Source: a virus. Taken from it: a stretch of 64,000 nucleotides of DNA. Position numbers and translations under genes: made by a program. The DNA lies in IMG/VR virus record IMGVR_UViG_3300046787_000129, positions 1 through 64,000 of that record; one strand, given 5' to 3'. The first letter of the stretch is position 1. The number at the start of each line of letters is the position of its first letter. Under the pieces are notes generated by a model, which did not search any database, was not told the DNA's origin, and saw only the letters and a list, made by a program, of their open reading frames with translations. Shown here piece by piece: positions 6,933 to 13,835 of this stretch.

Positions 6933-7318
6933 TTACATCCCTCGTGTCCACAGCAGTTGTTACAGGTGTATTCCATGTCGTCTTCTTGGCAAGCATAAGC
7001 GTCATCATTGAAAGGATTATCACATACCTCGCAAGTTTCGATGTAGAGGTCAACCTCGTAGTCAGTATCTGGCTCGAAAGGAATCTCAGTTACATAGTAG
7101 CCTAGGCGATTTACAAAGTGATAGCCTTCGCTGATTACAAAGCCGTAATCAATCTGTGAATAAGTCCAGATGGTGTTTTCTGGGGCAGAGCGAACAAAGT
7201 CCAACTCTTCACCATAAGTCTCATACATAAAGTTATCTGGTTGCTTACTAATACTATTCTTGATTGGTTTGAACTGTTCCTCAAACTCTGACCAAGTTAG
7301 TGATACTCTTTTAGACAT
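6929..7318 (-). CDS. Cys-rich C-terminal protein (129 aa)
   Basis: Start MSKRVSLTW at 7318 follows AAGGAT; a longer frame to 7366 would invade the upstream gene. C-terminal CEVCDNPF and CNNCCGHEGC form a putative zinc site like that of the next gene. The N terminus is a mixed alpha/beta domain of unknown type. Confidence 0.7.
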   Translation of the reverse strand: MSKRVSLTWSEFEEQFKPIKNSISKQPDNFMYETYGEELDFVRSAPENTIWTYSQIDYGFVISEGYHFVNRLGYYVTEIPFEPDTDYEVDLYIETCEVCDNPFNDDAYACQEDDMEYTCNNCCGHEGCK

Positions 7319-7332
7319 TGGGTTATCCTTTT

Positions 7333-7842
7333 TTAGAAGTGGAAGTCTACAGGTATAAGATACCATGAATCATTGAGATTGTCAAGGGTATATTTAGGAT
7401 TAGTTGTAGCATTATGCATATCGTAGAAGTAGGCATTATAATTCCATGCCCCTTGGAACATCTCAATCATCATATTCAGTTCATACAACTCAAACGAGTA
7501 ATCTGTGTTACCGTCATACTTATCTAGATAGTTATTGATATCAATATTCTTCTCTTGGAAACGTGAGCGGTATCCAGCAAACTCAACCTTACGATTACTA
7601 ATCATTCTATCAATCATAGCCACATACTCATCAGGCTTCTTTGCATAACTAATAATATGATTAGGGCTAGACTGATAAGGGTCACCGTCTACAAATCTAC
7701 CGCCACCGATAACAAACCAGTCATACCAAGCATTGGTTGCGTATTCGTTTCCGCCTAGTTCACTGTTCAAAGTATCTTCAACAGTTCGCATAGCCATATC
7801 TTCGTCGTCTGCTTGAACTGCGATGTATTGCAAAACGTGCAT
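7333..7842 (-). CDS. Conserved actinophage protein (169 aa)
   Basis: The protein contains WYDWFVIGGGRFVDGDP, a segment I associate with uncharacterised proteins common in actinobacterial phages. The rest is acidic and Tyr/Asn-rich. A promoter lies just upstream (7871-7899). Function unknown. Confidence 0.75.
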   Translation of the reverse strand: MHVLQYIAVQADDEDMAMRTVEDTLNSELGGNEYATNAWYDWFVIGGGRFVDGDPYQSSPNHIISYAKKPDEYVAMIDRMISNRKVEFAGYRSRFQEKNIDINNYLDKYDGNTDYSFELYELNMMIEMFQGAWNYNAYFYDMHNATTNPKYTLDNLNDSWYLIPVDFHF

Positions 7843-7870
7843 TGGGTTTCCGTTCTTTGGGTATGTATCT

Positions 7871-7899
7871 ATTATGACAGGTGGTTACTCATTTGTCAA
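7871..7899 (-). promoter_or_regulatory. Leftward promoter
   Basis: TTGACA, 17-bp spacer, CATAAT on the minus strand, 29 bp before the 7842 start codon. Confidence 0.7.
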
Positions 7900-8220
7900 G
7901 TCTTTTAGCAAAAAACCTGGGAAAGAATAATCTGTATCCTGATAGGTAACAATGCCACCAGGGAAATCTACAACGATAGGGTCATAGGATTCTTCGCCAC
8001 ATTCGTAACTAGATAGACCATAGCCAGTTTCACTATTCCAATCGTTGCCAATCAGCTGCGAGACAACGATACGCATAGCATAAGATGTGTCACCCCAGCG
8101 TGGTTCAGCTTTTGCGAGGGCAGATTGAAGGTCCGTAATCTTGCTATCTCCACCCCAGTGTGAATACAACCATACACTGCCTTTAGAGTCTCGTAATTCA
8201 AAGTTAGTACGTGCTCCCAT
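7885..8220 (-). CDS. Conserved hypothetical protein (111 aa)
   Basis: N-terminal TNFELRDSKGSVWLYSHWGGDS and SYAMRIVVSQLIG resemble a small protein family found in many actinophages; its role is unknown. The 3' end overlaps the promoter of the next gene (7871-7899). Confidence 0.75.
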   Translation of the reverse strand: MGARTNFELRDSKGSVWLYSHWGGDSKITDLQSALAKAEPRWGDTSYAMRIVVSQLIGNDWNSETGYGLSSYECGEESYDPIVVDFPGGIVTYQDTDYSFPGFLLKDLTNE

Positions 8221-8261
8221 GGGGAACTCCTTATTGGGTTAGGGTTTATTTGATTACTACT

Positions 8262-8290
8262 ACGTTACCACGGATTCGGGGAAAAGTCAA
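8262..8290 (-). promoter_or_regulatory. Leftward promoter
   Basis: TTGACT, 17-bp spacer, TAACGT on the minus strand; the spacer contains a TTCGGGGAA block. Serves the gene at 8220. Confidence 0.65.
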
Positions 8291-8337
8291 GCCTATCTTA
8301 ATAAGTATTTTATAGTTAATAGTATTAGTTAGAAAGA

Positions 8338-8366
8338 GGCCGACCACAGATCCCCTCCGCTGTCAA
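8338..8366 (-). repeat. TTGACA-N17-TCGGCC intergenic element
   Basis: On the minus strand TTGACA (8361-8366), exactly 17 bp, TCGGCC (8338-8343). TTGACA is the loop of a CTCCGC/GCGGAG hairpin (8355-8372). It lies between the DUF932 gene stop and the next promoter. Confidence 0.6.
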
Positions 8367-8387
8367 GCGGAGAGGTCTGCGTGTCTG

Positions 8388-9395
8388 CTATGCCATAGCG
8401 ACTTGCTGAACAATCTTTAGCAAGCGGTTCTTCTCGGCGTTCACCATTGGGTCAAAGCCTGAAGCACTAGCAAGGATAGACTCGTTAGAGCCACCTCGTC
8501 CGTTACGATACCAGTCAAGACGCTCAGTTAGTCCGTTCAAAGCACCCCAAGCAGTTCCAGCAATCATGCCGTTTTGGTTGCCACGATAGATAGACTGGAT
8601 TAGGTCAATCTTGCCATCATACTTCTTCTGTGAACCCTTAGCGTCCTTGTCTGGGGCAGGGTAGGCAAGAGCAACAATCTCGTCAAACTGACGCTCAGTG
8701 ATAGTCTTTTCAATCATAGCCTGTGCCATCTTGTCAAACTCGTCCATGTATTTGTTAGCCAAGCCAAGAGCCTCACGAGCAACCGCAATCTTACCCTCTG
8801 CGGTCTGGGTGTGGCGAATCTTGAAAGACTGCTTAGGACCTTTTCGGTTAGCACCAAGAGCAAGGTTTAGAGTGTTAGCACATACAACACGAACAGGGGT
8901 AATGCTTGCCTGAATAGCAACAGAGCCATCATGGCTAGTGTTGATTAGCAGATAGGTGTTGATTTTGTCACTAACGCCAGTAGGGTCTAGGACAGTCTCA
9001 CGCTCAAGAGCAAGCGAACCGAATACCTGACGCCCTCCCTTGATAGAGCCAGCAGTCTCCCAGCGTCCTCCGCCATCTAGAATGTTGTCACCAAAGGCGA
9101 ACAAGTCCTCGTTCTGAAGAACCTTGTAACGCTCACCAACAACGCCAAGAATGTCGTTCTCGTCCTTGTTGAATGGGTTAGTTCGGGTAACGAATGAGTA
9201 GGTCTTGTCTGAGTTGAAACCATCAGGGGTAGCAACATCTTCTAGACGAACATTCCAGTTATCTAGGTGTGCCAATGATAGCATTTTCTGAGTAGTGACT
9301 TCTTCGGTAAAGACTGTTCCAAGTCCATGCCATGCTGGCTCTCGCAATGAAGCGAAAGCGGTCTGTCCATCTACTGATTCTAGTTCGTGAGCCAT
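8388..9395 (-). CDS. DUF932 / phage-plasmid-like protein (TIGR03299)
   Basis: The 335-residue protein starts with a MAHELES leader and the typical PAWHGLG motif, and carries GGRVFGSLALE- and RVVCANTLNLAL-type segments of the DUF932 family. These proteins are widespread on phages and plasmids; their biochemical role is not established. Length is normal for the family. GAAAGAAG precedes the ATG and a good promoter lies at 9437-9465. Confidence 0.9.
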   Translation of the reverse strand: MAHELESVDGQTAFASLREPAWHGLGTVFTEEVTTQKMLSLAHLDNWNVRLEDVATPDGFNSDKTYSFVTRTNPFNKDENDILGVVGERYKVLQNEDLFAFGDNILDGGGRWETAGSIKGGRQVFGSLALERETVLDPTGVSDKINTYLLINTSHDGSVAIQASITPVRVVCANTLNLALGANRKGPKQSFKIRHTQTAEGKIAVAREALGLANKYMDEFDKMAQAMIEKTITERQFDEIVALAYPAPDKDAKGSQKKYDGKIDLIQSIYRGNQNGMIAGTAWGALNGLTERLDWYRNGRGGSNESILASASGFDPMVNAEKNRLLKIVQQVAMA

Positions 9396-9436
9396 AAGAG
9401 ACTTCTTTCTTTAGTGGGTTATCTTGATGTATAACT

Positions 9437-9465
9437 AGATTACCAAAGAAACTAGTGTTTGTCAA
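9437..9465 (-). promoter_or_regulatory. Leftward promoter
   Basis: TTGACA, 17-bp spacer, TAATCT on the minus strand, upstream of the DUF932 gene. Confidence 0.7.
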
Positions 9466-9486
9466 GACTATTTAGCAAAATATTTT

Positions 9487-9494
9487 GGCGTGTC
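9487..9494. repeat. GGCGTGTC motif
   Basis: One of eight exact GGCGTGTC/GACACGCC motifs (9487, 11363, 13857, 14124 on plus; 15401, 16060, 16909, 17253 on minus), mostly intergenic. Orientation flips between 14.1 and 15.4 kb. Confidence 0.5.
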
Positions 9495-9535
9495 TTAAAG
9501 CTTATCGTAACTTGATCAGGAATAAAGGGGGCAGG

Positions 9536-9565
9536 GGCCGACCCCAAAAGGGAGCAGTTTATCAA
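9536..9565 (-). repeat. Degenerate TTGACA-N17-TCGGCC element
   Basis: TTGATA, 18 bp, TCGGCC on the minus strand: a relaxed copy of the cassette core. Confidence 0.4.
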
Positions 9566-9577
9566 CTTGCTCAGGTT
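9552..9577 (-). repeat. 3'-UTR hairpin family, copy 1
   Basis: GAGCAGTTT...ACTTGCTCAGGT just past the stop of the 9586 gene; related copies follow two other leftward genes. Confidence 0.5.
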
Positions 9578-9585
9578 GTTTGTTA

Positions 9586-10029
9586 CTAGGCTTCGTTACA
9601 GTAGATTGGGTCTGTCGTGTAGTCCAGAATCGTGTGGCTGTAAGAATCAATGCTCACATCAATGTCGCTCTCAATGTCAGCGGTATCAGGACCATCTTCA
9701 CCAAAAGGAACTTCAATGTCAATGTTGATAGTAACATTCAACTCATACGACTTGGTAGTTGTAAGGTCAATCTCTGCCTGCTCTGCGATGTTCTTGATAG
9801 TGTCAATGTCACCGTCAAGTTCATCTGCTACATACTGAAGAACCTTGCGAATCTTTAGTTCATAGTTAGCCTTAGCAGAACGCAACTCAAAGTGCTGTGA
9901 ACGTGCTTCTTCAAGTTGCTTAGTTAGTTTATCAATGTTCTCTTGCTTGGCAATAGCCTCTGACTCTAGTAGAGCGATACGACCTGCGATTGATGGGTGG
10001 TCTAGAACTGACATTTCTTCTTCTTTCAT
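9586..10029 (-). CDS. Coiled-coil hypothetical protein (147 aa)
   Basis: The first half has heptads (EAIAKQENIDKLTKQLEEAR) and the second half is acidic and beta-rich (LNVTINIDIEVPFGEDG). ATG 10029 overlaps the upstream stop; an in-frame ATG five codons later (MSVLDHPS) behind GAAGAAGAA is an equally good start. The overall type is familiar from actinophage genomes, function unknown. A shared hairpin follows the stop. Confidence 0.7.
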   Translation of the reverse strand: MKEEEMSVLDHPSIAGRIALLESEAIAKQENIDKLTKQLEEARSQHFELRSAKANYELKIRKVLQYVADELDGDIDTIKNIAEQAEIDLTTTKSYELNVTINIDIEVPFGEDGPDTADIESDIDVSIDSYSHTILDYTTDPIYCNEA

Positions 10030-10187
10030 TAGAGGGCTTTTCTTAGTGCTTCTAGTCTATCAATGACCTCAGACAATAACTCTCGGTAGTCACTTGCTCT
10101 TAGGTCTTTGTTGTATGTTTCGTGGTAGTCCTTATCGAACTCGTCTGACCATTCCCGAAGGATAGCCCTTGCCTTACTCTTCCTCAT
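10029..10187 (-). CDS. Small basic protein (52 aa)
   Basis: Starts MRKSKARAILREW with GAGGAAG nine bases upstream; the in-frame ATG two codons earlier has no room for a ribosome site. It overlaps both neighbours (14 nt upstream, 1 nt downstream). Helical and charged, unknown function. Confidence 0.55.
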   Translation of the reverse strand: MRKSKARAILREWSDEFDKDYHETYNKDLRASDYRELLSEVIDRLEALRKAL

Positions 10188-10353
10188 CTTCATCTTCCTC
10201 AGCGTCTTCCAATTCTGCTACCTCAATAGAATCGACAGCAAAATAGTTTAGATTCTCTTCCCAATCCCAACCCATAGACTCTGCTTCTTCCCTAGAGTCT
10301 GCTTCTACTTCTCCAACATACTCAATGGTAGTTGTTACTTCATACTTTGGCAT
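10174..10353 (-). CDS. Small acidic protein (59 aa)
   Basis: Starts MPKYEVTTTIEYVGEVEA and ends in a run of Glu/Asp. The N-terminal beta pattern with a helical EADSREEAESM resembles small phage proteins of unknown function. AGGATAAG precedes the ATG. Confidence 0.6.
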   Translation of the reverse strand: MPKYEVTTTIEYVGEVEADSREEAESMGWDWEENLNYFAVDSIEVAELEDAEEDEDEEE

Positions 10354-10357
10354 TTAC

Positions 10358-10486
10358 TTATCCTAACATCATCATTTGGTATTGTAGCCAGTCGTCAAAC
10401 TCATACTGGCAGTCTTGGCATAGGGGGTGAACCGAGTCTACAGGGTCATAGTCTAGTGGTTCTTCACATTGGTAGCATTTATTCAT
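10358..10486 (-). CDS. Zinc-ribbon microprotein (42 aa)
   Basis: MNKCYQCEEPL...CQDCQYEFDDW has two CxxC knuckles, a minimal zinc ribbon. The -10 box ends 7 nt before ATG 10486, so the mRNA would be leaderless. An upstream in-frame ATG at 10516 coincides with the conserved promoter spacer and is not preferred. Confidence 0.6.
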   Translation of the reverse strand: MNKCYQCEEPLDYDPVDSVHPLCQDCQYEFDDWLQYQMMMLG

Positions 10487-10493
10487 AGTGTCT

Positions 10494-10516
10494 ACTTTAG
10501 CATTACCCTCAGACAT
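10494..10516 (-). promoter_or_regulatory. Leaderless promoter with ATGTCTGA spacer
   Basis: On the minus strand the 17-bp spacer begins ATGTCTGAGGG and ends at TAAAGT, 7 nt before the start codon. Member of the shared spacer-motif promoter family. Confidence 0.6.
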
Positions 10517-10612
10517 TTAGTCCTCCATGTCATAGCAACGTTTACATTCTCCGAACCAAGTATCTGGTATCTGTGTTACCCCACAGGTCTTACACGTTAT
10601 TAGGTTAGACAT
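10517..10612 (-). CDS. Zinc-ribbon microprotein (31 aa)
   Basis: MSNLITCKTCGVTQ...GECKRCYDMED has two CxxC pairs spaced as a rubredoxin-like knuckle. ATG follows the previous stop directly (TAAATG). Short but convincing for its cysteine pattern. Confidence 0.55.
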   Translation of the reverse strand: MSNLITCKTCGVTQIPDTWFGECKRCYDMED

Positions 10613-10816
10613 TTAGCCCTCTACAATCCTAAACTCATACCCATTATCGCCATCTTGCTTTGCCTCTTCAAACTCTGACTCTTTTGAAAAGTAGAAGAAG
10701 ATGTTATCATCATCCTCGTCTAGAGAGTTCCACTCACCGTCAAGTGAAACGGTAGTTGCGTATTGAACTCCAGGTTCATCGTGCCATTCAATAACGACAT
10801 CCCTATACTCAGCCAT
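10613..10816 (-). CDS. Acidic hypothetical protein (67 aa)
   Basis: Start MAEYRDVVIEW at 10816 overlaps the upstream stop (TAATG) and is preferred to an extension two codons longer. Strongly acidic mid-section (DEDDDN). Unknown. Confidence 0.65.
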   Translation of the reverse strand: MAEYRDVVIEWHDEPGVQYATTVSLDGEWNSLDEDDDNIFFYFSKESEFEEAKQDGDNGYEFRIVEG

Positions 10817-11040
10817 TAGCAATCTCCATTCGAATACAACTCACTTGGCACACCTAAGCGACCTAGGACAACTTCTCTACCTGCGATACTTCCCTCAAGA
10901 TAATCAACAAAACTATCATTGATGTCATACTGTTCCATCTCTAGGCGGTAGGCAACAATCTCAGAGATTAGCAACTCACATAACTCATCTAGGTTGCCAA
11001 TACCGTAGTCTGCGTTTCTGTCTAGAACAATCTTGCTCAT
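10816..11040 (-). CDS. Hypothetical protein (74 aa)
   Basis: CGAAAGGAAATCC precedes the ATG. The sequence is helical (LDELCELLISEIVAYRLEMEQ) with an SIAGREVVLGRLG turn segment. No family recognised. Confidence 0.65.
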   Translation of the reverse strand: MSKIVLDRNADYGIGNLDELCELLISEIVAYRLEMEQYDINDSFVDYLEGSIAGREVVLGRLGVPSELYSNGDC

Positions 11041-11064
11041 TGGATTTCCTTTCGTTATGCTTCT

Positions 11065-11087
11065 ATTGTAGGGGTAGGGTCAGACAT
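11065..11087 (-). promoter_or_regulatory. Promoter with ATGTCTGA spacer
   Basis: Spacer ATGTCTGACCCTACCCC followed by TACAAT on the minus strand, 25 bp upstream of ATG 11040. Confidence 0.6.
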
Positions 11088-11296
11088 TATACATACTCGT
11101 CTAGATACTCTTGGATGTCCTCACCATTTAGGCAAGCAAGGGCAAAGATGATACGCTCTGAATCTGGCAGGGTAGATAGGATGTCCCACTGCTCATCAGT
11201 AAGAGCGTCAGTAGGGAAGATAACAATCTCCTCGTTCTGAGAGTATGAACCATCGTGAGCAACAAAAGCAACATCGTTCTGGTATTCGTATGACAT
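11087..11296 (-). CDS. Acidic hypothetical protein (69 aa)
   Basis: Start MSYEYQND at 11296 follows AAGGAGAAACCC, a strong site; the longer frame to 11332 has none. It contains ALTDEQWDILSTLPDSER, a helical acidic type common in small phage proteins. The stop codon merges into the next promoter's ATGTCTGA motif. Confidence 0.7.
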   Translation of the reverse strand: MSYEYQNDVAFVAHDGSYSQNEEIVIFPTDALTDEQWDILSTLPDSERIIFALACLNGEDIQEYLDEYV

Positions 11297-11323
11297 GGGT
11301 TTCTCCTTTGTTTGATTACTATA

Positions 11324-11346
11324 ACTATACAACTACCCTCAGACAT
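11324..11346 (-). promoter_or_regulatory. Promoter with ATGTCTGA spacer
   Basis: Spacer starting ATGTCTGAGGG, then TATAGT on the minus strand; serves the 11296 gene. Confidence 0.6.
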
Positions 11347-11379
11347 TTAAGGGATTTCGTACGGCGTGTCTTAAAGCTT

Positions 11380-11406
11380 TTGAATAAAGGGTGGCAGGGG
11401 TCGGCC
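11380..11406 (+). repeat. Degenerate TCGGCC element
   Basis: TTGAAT, 15 bp, TCGGCC on the plus strand, with GGCGTGTC at 11363-11370. The opposite strand has TTGACA at 11420-11425. A relaxed copy of the cassette. Confidence 0.35.
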
Positions 11407-11429
11407 CTTTTTGATCAGCTGTCAAGGTA

Positions 11430-11483
11430 AAAGAAAACCCCCTAGCAGTATGGAGGGATTTCCTCTATTATGTCTAGGGAGTT
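11430..11483 (-). terminator. Leftward terminator with branched stem
   Basis: CTAGGGGGTT (11436-11445 read leftward) pairs with AACTCCCTAG (11474-11483) and is followed by TTTTCTTTT on the minus strand. An inner GAGG/CCTC hairpin branches the stem. Confidence 0.65.
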
Positions 11484-11630
11484 CTATTTCGCCAAGAGTC
11501 CTTGCGGTTATTCCTGACTTGCTATTTTTATCGTGTTTGCCATCACGCCTGTAAGCCGTTGCCTAGGACACTTACAGGAGGCTTGGTTAGTGAGCAGTTT
11601 ACCTAGACTTGCTCAGGTCTTAGTTCATCT
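11436..11630 (-). ncRNA. Candidate structured non-coding RNA
   Basis: Between the 11633 gene stop and a terminator there are about 150 bp with no good frame but several stems: the shared hairpin (11592-11620), CTTACAGG/CCTGTAAG (11548-11578), a possible CAAG/CTTG stem near 11500-11521, and the branched terminator. It could be a processed 3'-UTR RNA or a stand-alone small RNA. No known RNA family was recognised. Confidence 0.35.
11592..11620 (-). repeat. 3'-UTR hairpin family, copy 2
   Basis: TGAGCA...TGCTCA stem with the conserved GAGCAGTTTA and CTCAGGTCT ends, just past the stop of the 11633 gene. Confidence 0.5.
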
Positions 11631-11632
11631 TA

Positions 11633-12076
11633 TTAGATTAGGTCAATGACCGAAGAATAAGACGAGGCTGATACTTCCTCTTGGAGAGTCATACGAAGAA
11701 TACGCAGGTTCTTCTCAAGGATTTCCTTGCGAGTAGTGTATTCACGACCAAAGTAGGTCTTGTCGTTTGGCTTTGCTGGCTCAGTTGGTCGCTCTGGGAA
11801 ACCTAGTGCCTGAGAGTCAAAGTCTACTGAGATACCGCCACGGTAGTTAGTAGAGATACGGATAGGAGAGTTGCTATCAGTTCCAAGATTGCTTGGGTCA
11901 CTAATAGCCTCAATAACCTTTGCGGATAGGGAAGCCTCGAAAGCCTTTACCTGTTCCTTGTAAGCCTTGTATTCGTCAGCGTATGAGGCAACAGCGTTGT
12001 CAATCTTTGCGATAGACGCTTCAATGTCTGCGATTAGAGTTGATACTGGGATTTTTACTGAGATAGCACGAGCCAT
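11633..12076 (-). CDS. Coiled-coil hypothetical protein (147 aa)
   Basis: Start MARAISVKIPV at 12076 is chosen; an in-frame ATG further up only translates the promoter (MYNPYAKL). Residues about 15-55 form a helical region (TLIADIEASIAKIDN, AYKEQVKAFEASL). Middle residues have ISTNYRGGISVDF, then a Pro-rich linker and a C-terminal helix. Function unknown. Confidence 0.7.
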   Translation of the reverse strand: MARAISVKIPVSTLIADIEASIAKIDNAVASYADEYKAYKEQVKAFEASLSAKVIEAISDPSNLGTDSNSPIRISTNYRGGISVDFDSQALGFPERPTEPAKPNDKTYFGREYTTRKEILEKNLRILRMTLQEEVSASSYSSVIDLI

Positions 12077-12116
12077 TGGGTGACTACTTTCTTTATTGGG
12101 TTTATTTGTTATTACA

Positions 12117-12146
12117 AGTTTAGCATAGGGGTTATACATTTGTCAA
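12117..12146 (-). promoter_or_regulatory. Leftward promoter
   Basis: TTGACA, 18-bp spacer, TAAACT on the minus strand. The spacer (AATGTATAACCCCTATGC) resembles the ATGTCTGACCC family, linking the two promoter types. Confidence 0.65.
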
Positions 12147-12214
12147 GGGGCAAACAGTTTCTAGATTTGCTTACCCCTCGACAAAGGGATTAGTTTACGC
12201 TTTCCATAGGCGGT

Positions 12215-12248
12215 GAGCAGTTATTTTCACAAAGACATACTCAGGTCT
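12215..12248 (-). repeat. 3'-UTR hairpin family, copy 3
   Basis: GAGCAGTTA ... CTCAGGTCT with a longer centre, 20 bp past the stop of the 12268 gene. Confidence 0.4.
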
Positions 12249-12267
12249 TTTCCCAACTGAATGGGTA

Positions 12268-12423
12268 TTAGTTGTCTGCCTTTACAGTAGACCAACGAGG
12301 TGAACCATTTACATCAAGACGAACTCGGAACGAGCCGTTCTGGTTCTTTACAACTTCCTGAATGACACCTGACACGCCAGACTTAGCGGTGGTGAACTGT
12401 GAGCCAACAGTTAGAGCGTTCAT
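12268..12423 (-). CDS. Small SH3/KOW-like protein (51 aa)
   Basis: The sequence FTTAKSGVSGVIQEVVKNQNGSFRVRLDVNG has the alternating beta pattern and GxSG turn of a KOW/SH3-like barrel, known from small actinophage proteins. Such folds often bind RNA, DNA or ribosomes; here this is inference. A promoter lies 42 bp upstream. Confidence 0.65.
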   Translation of the reverse strand: MNALTVGSQFTTAKSGVSGVIQEVVKNQNGSFRVRLDVNGSPRWSTVKADN

Positions 12424-12464
12424 AGTTTTGCTTCTTTCTTTAGGGGTGATTTGTTTACTTATCT

Positions 12465-12493
12465 ATTATGACACAAGGAGTAGAGAATGTCAA
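12465..12493 (-). promoter_or_regulatory. Leftward promoter
   Basis: TTGACA, 17-bp spacer, CATAAT on the minus strand; serves the 12423 gene. Confidence 0.7.
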
Positions 12494-12569
12494 GCACATT
12501 TGATAACTAAATGATAACAACATTTCTTTTTTTATTCTTGGTGTTTAGTTCTCGTTTCCTTGTATTACT

Positions 12570-12598
12570 ATTATGGGGCATAACGGTATGTTTGTCAA
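12570..12598 (-). promoter_or_regulatory. Second leftward promoter
   Basis: TTGACA, 17-bp spacer, CATAAT on the minus strand, 105 bp upstream of the promoter at 12465. Confidence 0.65.
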
Positions 12599-12665
12599 GT
12601 TGAAAGTGCCTTTTTTTATTGTGGGTTTTCACAAAGTTTGGGGAAAATCTTTGTCTATCTTAAAC

Positions 12666-12694
12666 TTGACAAAAGCTGATCTTGGGGGTCGGCC
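12666..12694 (+). repeat. TTGACA-N17-TCGGCC element on plus strand
   Basis: TTGACA (12666-12671), 17 bp, TCGGCC (12689-12694), followed by a GGCCCCC/GGGGGAC-type hairpin and an inverted TTGTCAAG. The only exact copy in the plus orientation. Confidence 0.55.
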
Positions 12695-12716
12695 CCCTTT
12701 CGGGGGACTTGTCAAG

Positions 12717-12782
12717 TCACTGATTGATTAGGAAGAATGCTAGAAATAGAATCCCGATGATAGATAGTTCTAGGATAGGCAT
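12717..12782 (-). CDS. Tiny membrane peptide (21 aa)
   Basis: MPILELSIIGILFLAFFLINQ: one membrane helix. The ATG overlaps the upstream stop (TAATG), so translation would be coupled. Very short, moderate support. Confidence 0.4.
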   Translation of the reverse strand: MPILELSIIGILFLAFFLINQ

Positions 12783-13303
12783 TACTCTGCAGACCCCCTA
12801 ACAACAATCCAGATTAGCGCCTGCATTGCACGTGGCGTCATTCCATACTTAGTTGCAACGGTAGTTACAGCGTCTGCCATAACCTTATACTGACCTTGGG
12901 TAGGCGTCTTCTTTTCGATACCTAATGCACGTAACATCCATACGTCAATAACTACAGCGTCTTCATTACCTGCAATAGCCTTAGCGAATGCATTAGTCTT
13001 CTGACCCTTTAGCGCTTCGAATCCCTTATCGAATGCAGCGTTAGCCATACGAATGTTATTGCCTAGCGCAACTACAGTCTCACCTAGGCTAAACTTGATA
13101 GCGTTAGTAACGTTACGTGCCCAACGTTCACGTGGGCTGAATGCTGATACGATAGTTGCCCCAACTTCAAGGGTAACGTCAAGGTTACGTGCAACCTCTT
13201 CTGCAACACGCTCTGCGTCAAGATACCATTTCGACGCTTGTTCAACCTGACCGAATGTTGCACGGCTTGCAAGTTCTGAATAAATCTCTACATAGTTAGT
13301 CAT
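12782..13303 (-). CDS. Hypothetical helical protein, HhH-glycosylase-like hint (173 aa)
   Basis: An all-helical protein with SAFSPRERWARNV near residue 55 and VVIDVWMLRALGI near residue 120. The latter looks like the VDTHVxRxxxRLG region of helix-hairpin-helix DNA glycosylases, where the Asp is catalytic; the fold assignment is tentative. Similar proteins occur in actinophage early regions. Codon use is GTAACG-rich and slightly different from neighbours. Confidence 0.7.
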   Translation of the reverse strand: MTNYVEIYSELASRATFGQVEQASKWYLDAERVAEEVARNLDVTLEVGATIVSAFSPRERWARNVTNAIKFSLGETVVALGNNIRMANAAFDKGFEALKGQKTNAFAKAIAGNEDAVVIDVWMLRALGIEKKTPTQGQYKVMADAVTTVATKYGMTPRAMQALIWIVVRGSAE

Positions 13304-13358
13304 TGGGTGACTCTTTCTTTTGGGTTATTGGATTATGAAAATAATACTAACAGACTTA

Positions 13359-13481
13359 TTAGATAAAGTCAAATACATCGCCATCGAATCCGCCAATATC
13401 TAAGTCTGCCATTAGTTCACTAGGCGTGATCTCACCTTCGGCCATCATTGCGAATAGCTCTCTTACGTACTCTTCATCCAT
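13359..13481 (-). CDS. Small acidic protein (40 aa)
   Basis: MDEEYVRELFAMMAEGEITPSEL...: an acidic, helical microprotein whose start overlaps the previous stop by one base. Unknown. Confidence 0.5.
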   Translation of the reverse strand: MDEEYVRELFAMMAEGEITPSELMADLDIGGFDGDVFDFI

Positions 13482-13573
13482 TATTTCACCTTCTCAAGAA
13501 TAGCGGCTAGTTGCCTAAGTTGTTCGGGGGTAAGGTTATTGATAACCTCATTATTGATTACATCTTCAAACAT
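13481..13573 (-). CDS. Small helical protein (30 aa)
   Basis: MFEDVINNEVINNLTPEQLRQLAAILEKVK: a single amphipathic helix type peptide, overlapping neighbours on both sides (8 nt and 1 nt). Unknown. Confidence 0.5.
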   Translation of the reverse strand: MFEDVINNEVINNLTPEQLRQLAAILEKVK

Positions 13574-13781
13574 TACATGCCCAATCCCCTGCGTCATGGA
13601 AATAGCGTTCAACATCTGACCACGCCGTTTCACCCTTGAAATACTTTGTCTTACCGTCTAACACGGTCTTGTAGTAACCATGAAAGTTACTAGCATACCA
13701 TACCGTTCCATAGTCACTAGAATAAACTTCATCCCATGAACTAACTTCGGATACTTTAGTCTGTCGGGTTACAAACTGCAT
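13566..13781 (-). CDS. Hypothetical protein (71 aa)
   Basis: AAAGGAG precedes the ATG. Rich in aromatic residues (VWYASNFHGYYKTV), probably a small beta-sheet domain. No family recognised. Confidence 0.65.
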   Translation of the reverse strand: MQFVTRQTKVSEVSSWDEVYSSDYGTVWYASNFHGYYKTVLDGKTKYFKGETAWSDVERYFHDAGDWACNV

Positions 13782-13806
13782 TTTGGCTCCTTTAGGTTAT
13801 AGAATA

Positions 13807-13835
13807 AGGTTAGCAGATTAGTTACTCATTGTCAA
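13807..13835 (-). promoter_or_regulatory. Leftward promoter
   Basis: TTGACA, 17-bp spacer, TAACCT on the minus strand; it lies partly inside the end of the upstream gene. Serves 13781 and the two overlapping genes after it. Confidence 0.65.

Larger units (their letters stand above)
12424..12716. other. Intergenic region with tandem promoters and a cassette
   Basis: Holds two leftward promoters about 105 bp apart, a TTTGGGGAAA/TCTATCTTAA block (12637-12663) and a TTGACA-N17-TCGGCC element. Only a 22-codon frame lies between the promoters, which I do not call a gene; the first transcript would have a long leader. Confidence 0.5.

Noticed and set aside
12502-12570. A 22-codon leftward frame between tandem promoters
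   Set aside because: Too short and not supported by overlap or motifs; more likely an untranslated leader.
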